Shown one piece after another: positions 6,148-8,165 of a stretch of 8,165 nucleotides of DNA. The stretch comes from Candidatus Gastranaerophilales bacterium (lineage in GTDB: Bacteria; Cyanobacteriota; Vampirovibrionia; Gastranaerophilales; Gastranaerophilaceae): NCBI GenBank assembly GCA_910587375.1, contig CAJULR010000034.1, forward strand, positions 1 to 8,165, read 5' to 3'. The notes under the pieces were generated by a model. That model worked only from the letters and a program-made list of their open reading frames with translations. It did not search any database and was not told where the DNA came from. Position 1 is the stretch's first letter; each line of letters starts with the position of its first letter. The position numbers and the translations under genes were made by a program.

Positions 6148-6992
6148 AGATTGATTTACACATTCACACGACATACTCTGACGGCACCTTCTCGCCTGAG
6201 ATGGTTGTAGATACTGCTGTTGAATGTGGTCTTGATGTTATAGCGCTTACAGACCATGACAATATTTTATCCCACAAGGTTGCAAATGATTATGTGAAGA
6301 AAAATAACATTAATATAGAAATTATTCCGGGTGTTGAAATTAACACAATTTATAAGGGCTATGAAGTCCATATTCTTGGATATTTTATGGATACAAACAA
6401 TGCGGATTTTCAAAATCTTATGAAAAGCCAGCAAGAGGCCCGTGTGAGGCAGACAAATGAAATTATTGAGCTTTTAAATAAAAAAGCCGGAATTAGAATA
6501 AAATTTGAAGATATTAAATCCCTGGTTGCAGAGGGTGGAAGTATCGGAAGACCGCATATTGCACGCGCCATTACAAACGCAGGCGGTGTGAATAATGTTA
6601 TGGAAGCATACGCTAAGTACATAAACGATTCTTCAAATGTTTATGTGCAAAGAAAAACCGTATCTCCGCATGACGCTTGTGAGATTATTTATGACGCAGG
6701 CGGAATTCCTGTTTTTGCACATCCGATTGATGTTGAAATATCGGATGAGCTTGCAAAAGACCTTACAAGTTACGGCCTGAGGGGAATTGAAGCATATCAC
6801 AGGAAACATTCTCCCGCAATGATTGAACATTACTCATCTTTGGCAGAAAGATACGGGCTTATTATAACAGGCGGTTCCGATTTCCACGCGCCATCTGTTA
6901 ACCATGGGTCAATTTTAATGGGCAAAAACTTTGTTCCATCCTGGGTTTATGATGAACTTATAAAAGAAAAACGCCGCTTGGAATTGTTGTAA
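6144..6992 (+). CDS. PHP-domain phosphoesterase (YciV/RNase AM/TrpH type)
   Basis: PHP-domain proteins of this subgroup are metal-dependent phosphoesterases; characterised members remove phosphate from 3',5'-nucleoside bisphosphates such as pAp and digest short RNAs 5' to 3'. Visible motifs are DLHIHTTYSDG (4-14; H6, H8, D13), ALTDHD (34-39; D37, H38), GVEI (E65), EVHILGY (H76), GRPHIA (135-140; H138), FAHP (H193) and GSDFHAP (D246, H248). These supply the usual trinuclear metal site. The segment at about 85-185 is the helical insertion typical of the subgroup, and the length of 282 aa is normal. The ATG overlaps the ymdB stop (ATGA), with AGGG (6136-6139) 4 nt before it. It is the last gene of the operon and faces a convergent gene 4 bp after its stop. 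RNA or nucleotide turnover fits the neighbours; the exact substrate cannot be read from sequence. Confidence 0.88.
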   Translation: MKIDLHIHTTYSDGTFSPEMVVDTAVECGLDVIALTDHDNILSHKVANDYVKKNNINIEIIPGVEINTIYKGYEVHILGYFMDTNNADFQNLMKSQQEARVRQTNEIIELLNKKAGIRIKFEDIKSLVAEGGSIGRPHIARAITNAGGVNNVMEAYAKYINDSSNVYVQRKTVSPHDACEIIYDAGGIPVFAHPIDVEISDELAKDLTSYGLRGIEAYHRKHSPAMIEHYSSLAERYGLIITGGSDFHAPSVNHGSILMGKNFVPSWVYDELIKEKRRLELL

Positions 6993-6996
6993 AGAA

Positions 6997-7983
6997 TTAT
7001 TGTAGCTTTTTAATAGCCTTATCTATTGCCTTTTGTGCGTTCATGTGGGTAATTTGGAAAGAAGGGCTTGCAAGGTGTGTGTTGATTCCGTTTACAATCA
7101 ATTGTTTGCTGCATTCGCTCTCTAGAGTGGCTAAAGCCTTTCTCATTGCCTGTAATTTTTCACTTTTGTTGTCGTCGGAGCAATTTAGATAATCCGTTTT
7201 TGCATTATTGTAAGCAATTTTTGCCGATTGAATTTTTTCTGCCTGTTCTTCTATGTTATCGAGTACCTGTACACATTGATTTTGATAATAGTCGTAGCTT
7301 ATTTTTGTTTCAAGGCTGTTTTCGCTTGCTTCTTCGGCACTTTTTGCTGCGGCGTGTTCAAGTTCTGTTCTAAAGGTTACGGCAACTTGTTGCACGGAAG
7401 GATTGATGTTTTCAATATTATCGAGTACAAGATAAATTACGTTTGCTTCAGGCTTGCTTATATTAAAGTTTTCGGTTTTTGTTCCGTCAATATCACCGCT
7501 GTATGTACATGCTAAATTTATGAGGTTTGCAATTAAATTTATAGCTTCTTCTTTGTTTGATATACTCGTCCATGGTTTGCTTTCGCCTGTTGCAATTTTT
7601 ATTAATTCTTCATATCCTGCCGCATTTTCACTGTTTGGGCCAATTGTTTTATAAGCTTCCGAAAGAACATCCCAAGCTTCTGTGCTTGTATAATCGATAG
7701 TATCAATTGCTTCCTGTAAATATTTTTTTGCCAAATCAACCTTTTCTTCTTGGGTTTGTTGAAATCCTGTCGGTGGCATGGTGTTTACAGGTGTTGCGGC
7801 AGGCTGCGGAGGTAATGTGTATAATGCAAGTGTCGCAGCAATTGCTGAGGAAAGTATAGCAAATGATTTTACAGGGTCTATCGAATGTTTTATTACGTTA
7901 TTTTCATTATTTGATTTTGTTGTTTTTTTATTTCCACAGAATTTTTGATATTGTGAATTTGCGGGAAAATTTTGAATTTTCAT
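6997..7983 (-). CDS. Hypothetical single-pass membrane-anchored helical protein, 328 aa
   Basis: No named family is recognised. The ATG is well placed: minus-strand GAAAGG (7991-7996) lies 7 nt upstream. Residues 1-37 are polar and Lys/Asn-rich and include KFCGNKK (14-20). One hydrophobic span follows (about 38-57, from PVKSFAILSS). Then comes a Pro-rich linker (58-71) and a long acidic, mostly helical region (about 78-328) with candidate coiled-coil stretches near 205-225 and 240-290. Basic residues before the span suggest that the N-terminus is cytoplasmic and the large domain extracytoplasmic. There are five Cys (16, 159, 237, 268, 291); the last four could form disulfides if exported. The gene is convergent with the PHP gene, 4 bp between stops, so it is a separate transcription unit. 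I saw no strong terminator; the unit probably ends within the PHP gene. Confidence 0.82.
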   Translation of the reverse strand: MKIQNFPANSQYQKFCGNKKTTKSNNENNVIKHSIDPVKSFAILSSAIAATLALYTLPPQPAATPVNTMPPTGFQQTQEEKVDLAKKYLQEAIDTIDYTSTEAWDVLSEAYKTIGPNSENAAGYEELIKIATGESKPWTSISNKEEAINLIANLINLACTYSGDIDGTKTENFNISKPEANVIYLVLDNIENINPSVQQVAVTFRTELEHAAAKSAEEASENSLETKISYDYYQNQCVQVLDNIEEQAEKIQSAKIAYNNAKTDYLNCSDDNKSEKLQAMRKALATLESECSKQLIVNGINTHLASPSFQITHMNAQKAIDKAIKKLQ

Positions 7984-8004
7984 TTTGTTGCCTTTCGAAA
8001 TTAT

Positions 8005-8024
8005 GCTTTATGGTATCATAAAGC
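8005..8024. promoter_or_regulatory. Perfect 8-bp inverted repeat in the promoter of the 328-aa gene
   Basis: GCTTTATG (8005-8012) and CATAAAGC (8017-8024) are exact reverse complements separated by GTAT. The repeat is 22 bp before the start codon at 7983. On the minus strand it contains TATGAT (8015-8020), a 5/6 match to a -10 box, with a weak -35 (AATCTT, 8038-8043) 17 bp away. It could be an operator overlapping the promoter, or a hairpin in the leader RNA. There is no T run after it, so it is not a terminator. Confidence 0.45.
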
Positions 8025-8165
8025 TTTAAAGATGCAAAAGATTGCTATTGTTGAAAAAAATATGAAATTATGTTAAGTAAATTTTTGTAAAAGTGTTATC
8101 CTGATTATTTTATACTTGTAGAAAAAAAGTCGTGTAAAGTGTACAATTATAAAATATCACAGGGA

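Noticed and set aside
6991..7011. Possible shared terminator between the convergent PHP and 328-aa genes
   Set aside because: Only a 4-5 bp AAAG/CTTT stem with an 11-nt loop before a T run; too weak to call.
7146..7654. Plus-strand Phe/Cys-rich frames
   Set aside because: They are antisense to the 328-aa gene, which has a good ribosome site and a coherent domain layout.
8116..8165. Promoter and ribosome site for a gene beyond the window (TACAAT at 8142-8147, AGGGA at 8161-8165)
   Set aside because: No -35 box at correct spacing, and the downstream gene is not visible.
1..8165. CRISPR array, tRNA/rRNA, insertion sequence or phage genes
   Set aside because: I saw no regularly spaced repeats, cloverleaf or rRNA sequence, transposase motifs or terminal inverted repeats anywhere in the window.

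Overview
The window is an AT-rich bacterial chromosome segment that uses the standard code (TGA is a stop). It combines one ordinary housekeeping operon with several lineage-specific proteins I cannot assign to a named family. The style of the unknown proteins (Asn/Lys-rich, one or two membrane segments, a short Phe-x-Gly-(Asn/Lys) motif near the N-terminus) resembles gut Gastranaerophilales (Melainabacteria/Vampirovibrionia, non-photosynthetic relatives of Cyanobacteria). That placement comes from recall and style, not from a marker gene, so treat it as moderate confidence.

Layout: (1) 1-95 holds the tail of an upstream transcript ending in a clear intrinsic terminator. (2) 298-1815 (+) encodes a 505-aa unknown membrane-associated protein followed by a strong terminator. 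(3) 1880-2959 (+) encodes a 359-aa unknown protein with a Gly/Ala-rich hydrophobic hairpin; its start codon lies only 8 nt beyond that terminator. (4) 3015-3269 (-) is a small 84-aa Asn/Pro/Gly-rich unknown, convergent with the previous gene. (5) 3270-3561 is an AT-rich divergent intergenic region with candidate promoters for both sides. (6) 3562-6992 (+) is a tightly packed three-gene operon: RNase Y (rny), the YmdB-type metallophosphoesterase, and a PHP-domain phosphoesterase of the YciV/RNase AM/TrpH type. (7) 6997-7983 (-) encodes a single-pass anchored, helix-rich unknown, convergent with the operon with only 4 bp between stop codons. (8) 7984-8165 is its promoter region, with a perfect 8-bp inverted repeat, running off the window.

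How the genes work together: rny-ymdB adjacency is known from Firmicutes, where RNase Y starts mRNA decay at the membrane and YmdB is a phosphodiesterase affecting RNase Y-dependent regulation. A PHP phosphoesterase joined to ymdB by an ATGA overlap suggests one transcript for RNA cleavage followed by removal of small nucleotide products; the functional link is inference. The YmdB homolog is about 70-80 residues longer than usual because of two insertions. The four unknown genes are the novel part of the window. They look like envelope or exported proteins, and nothing here shows that they form one system.
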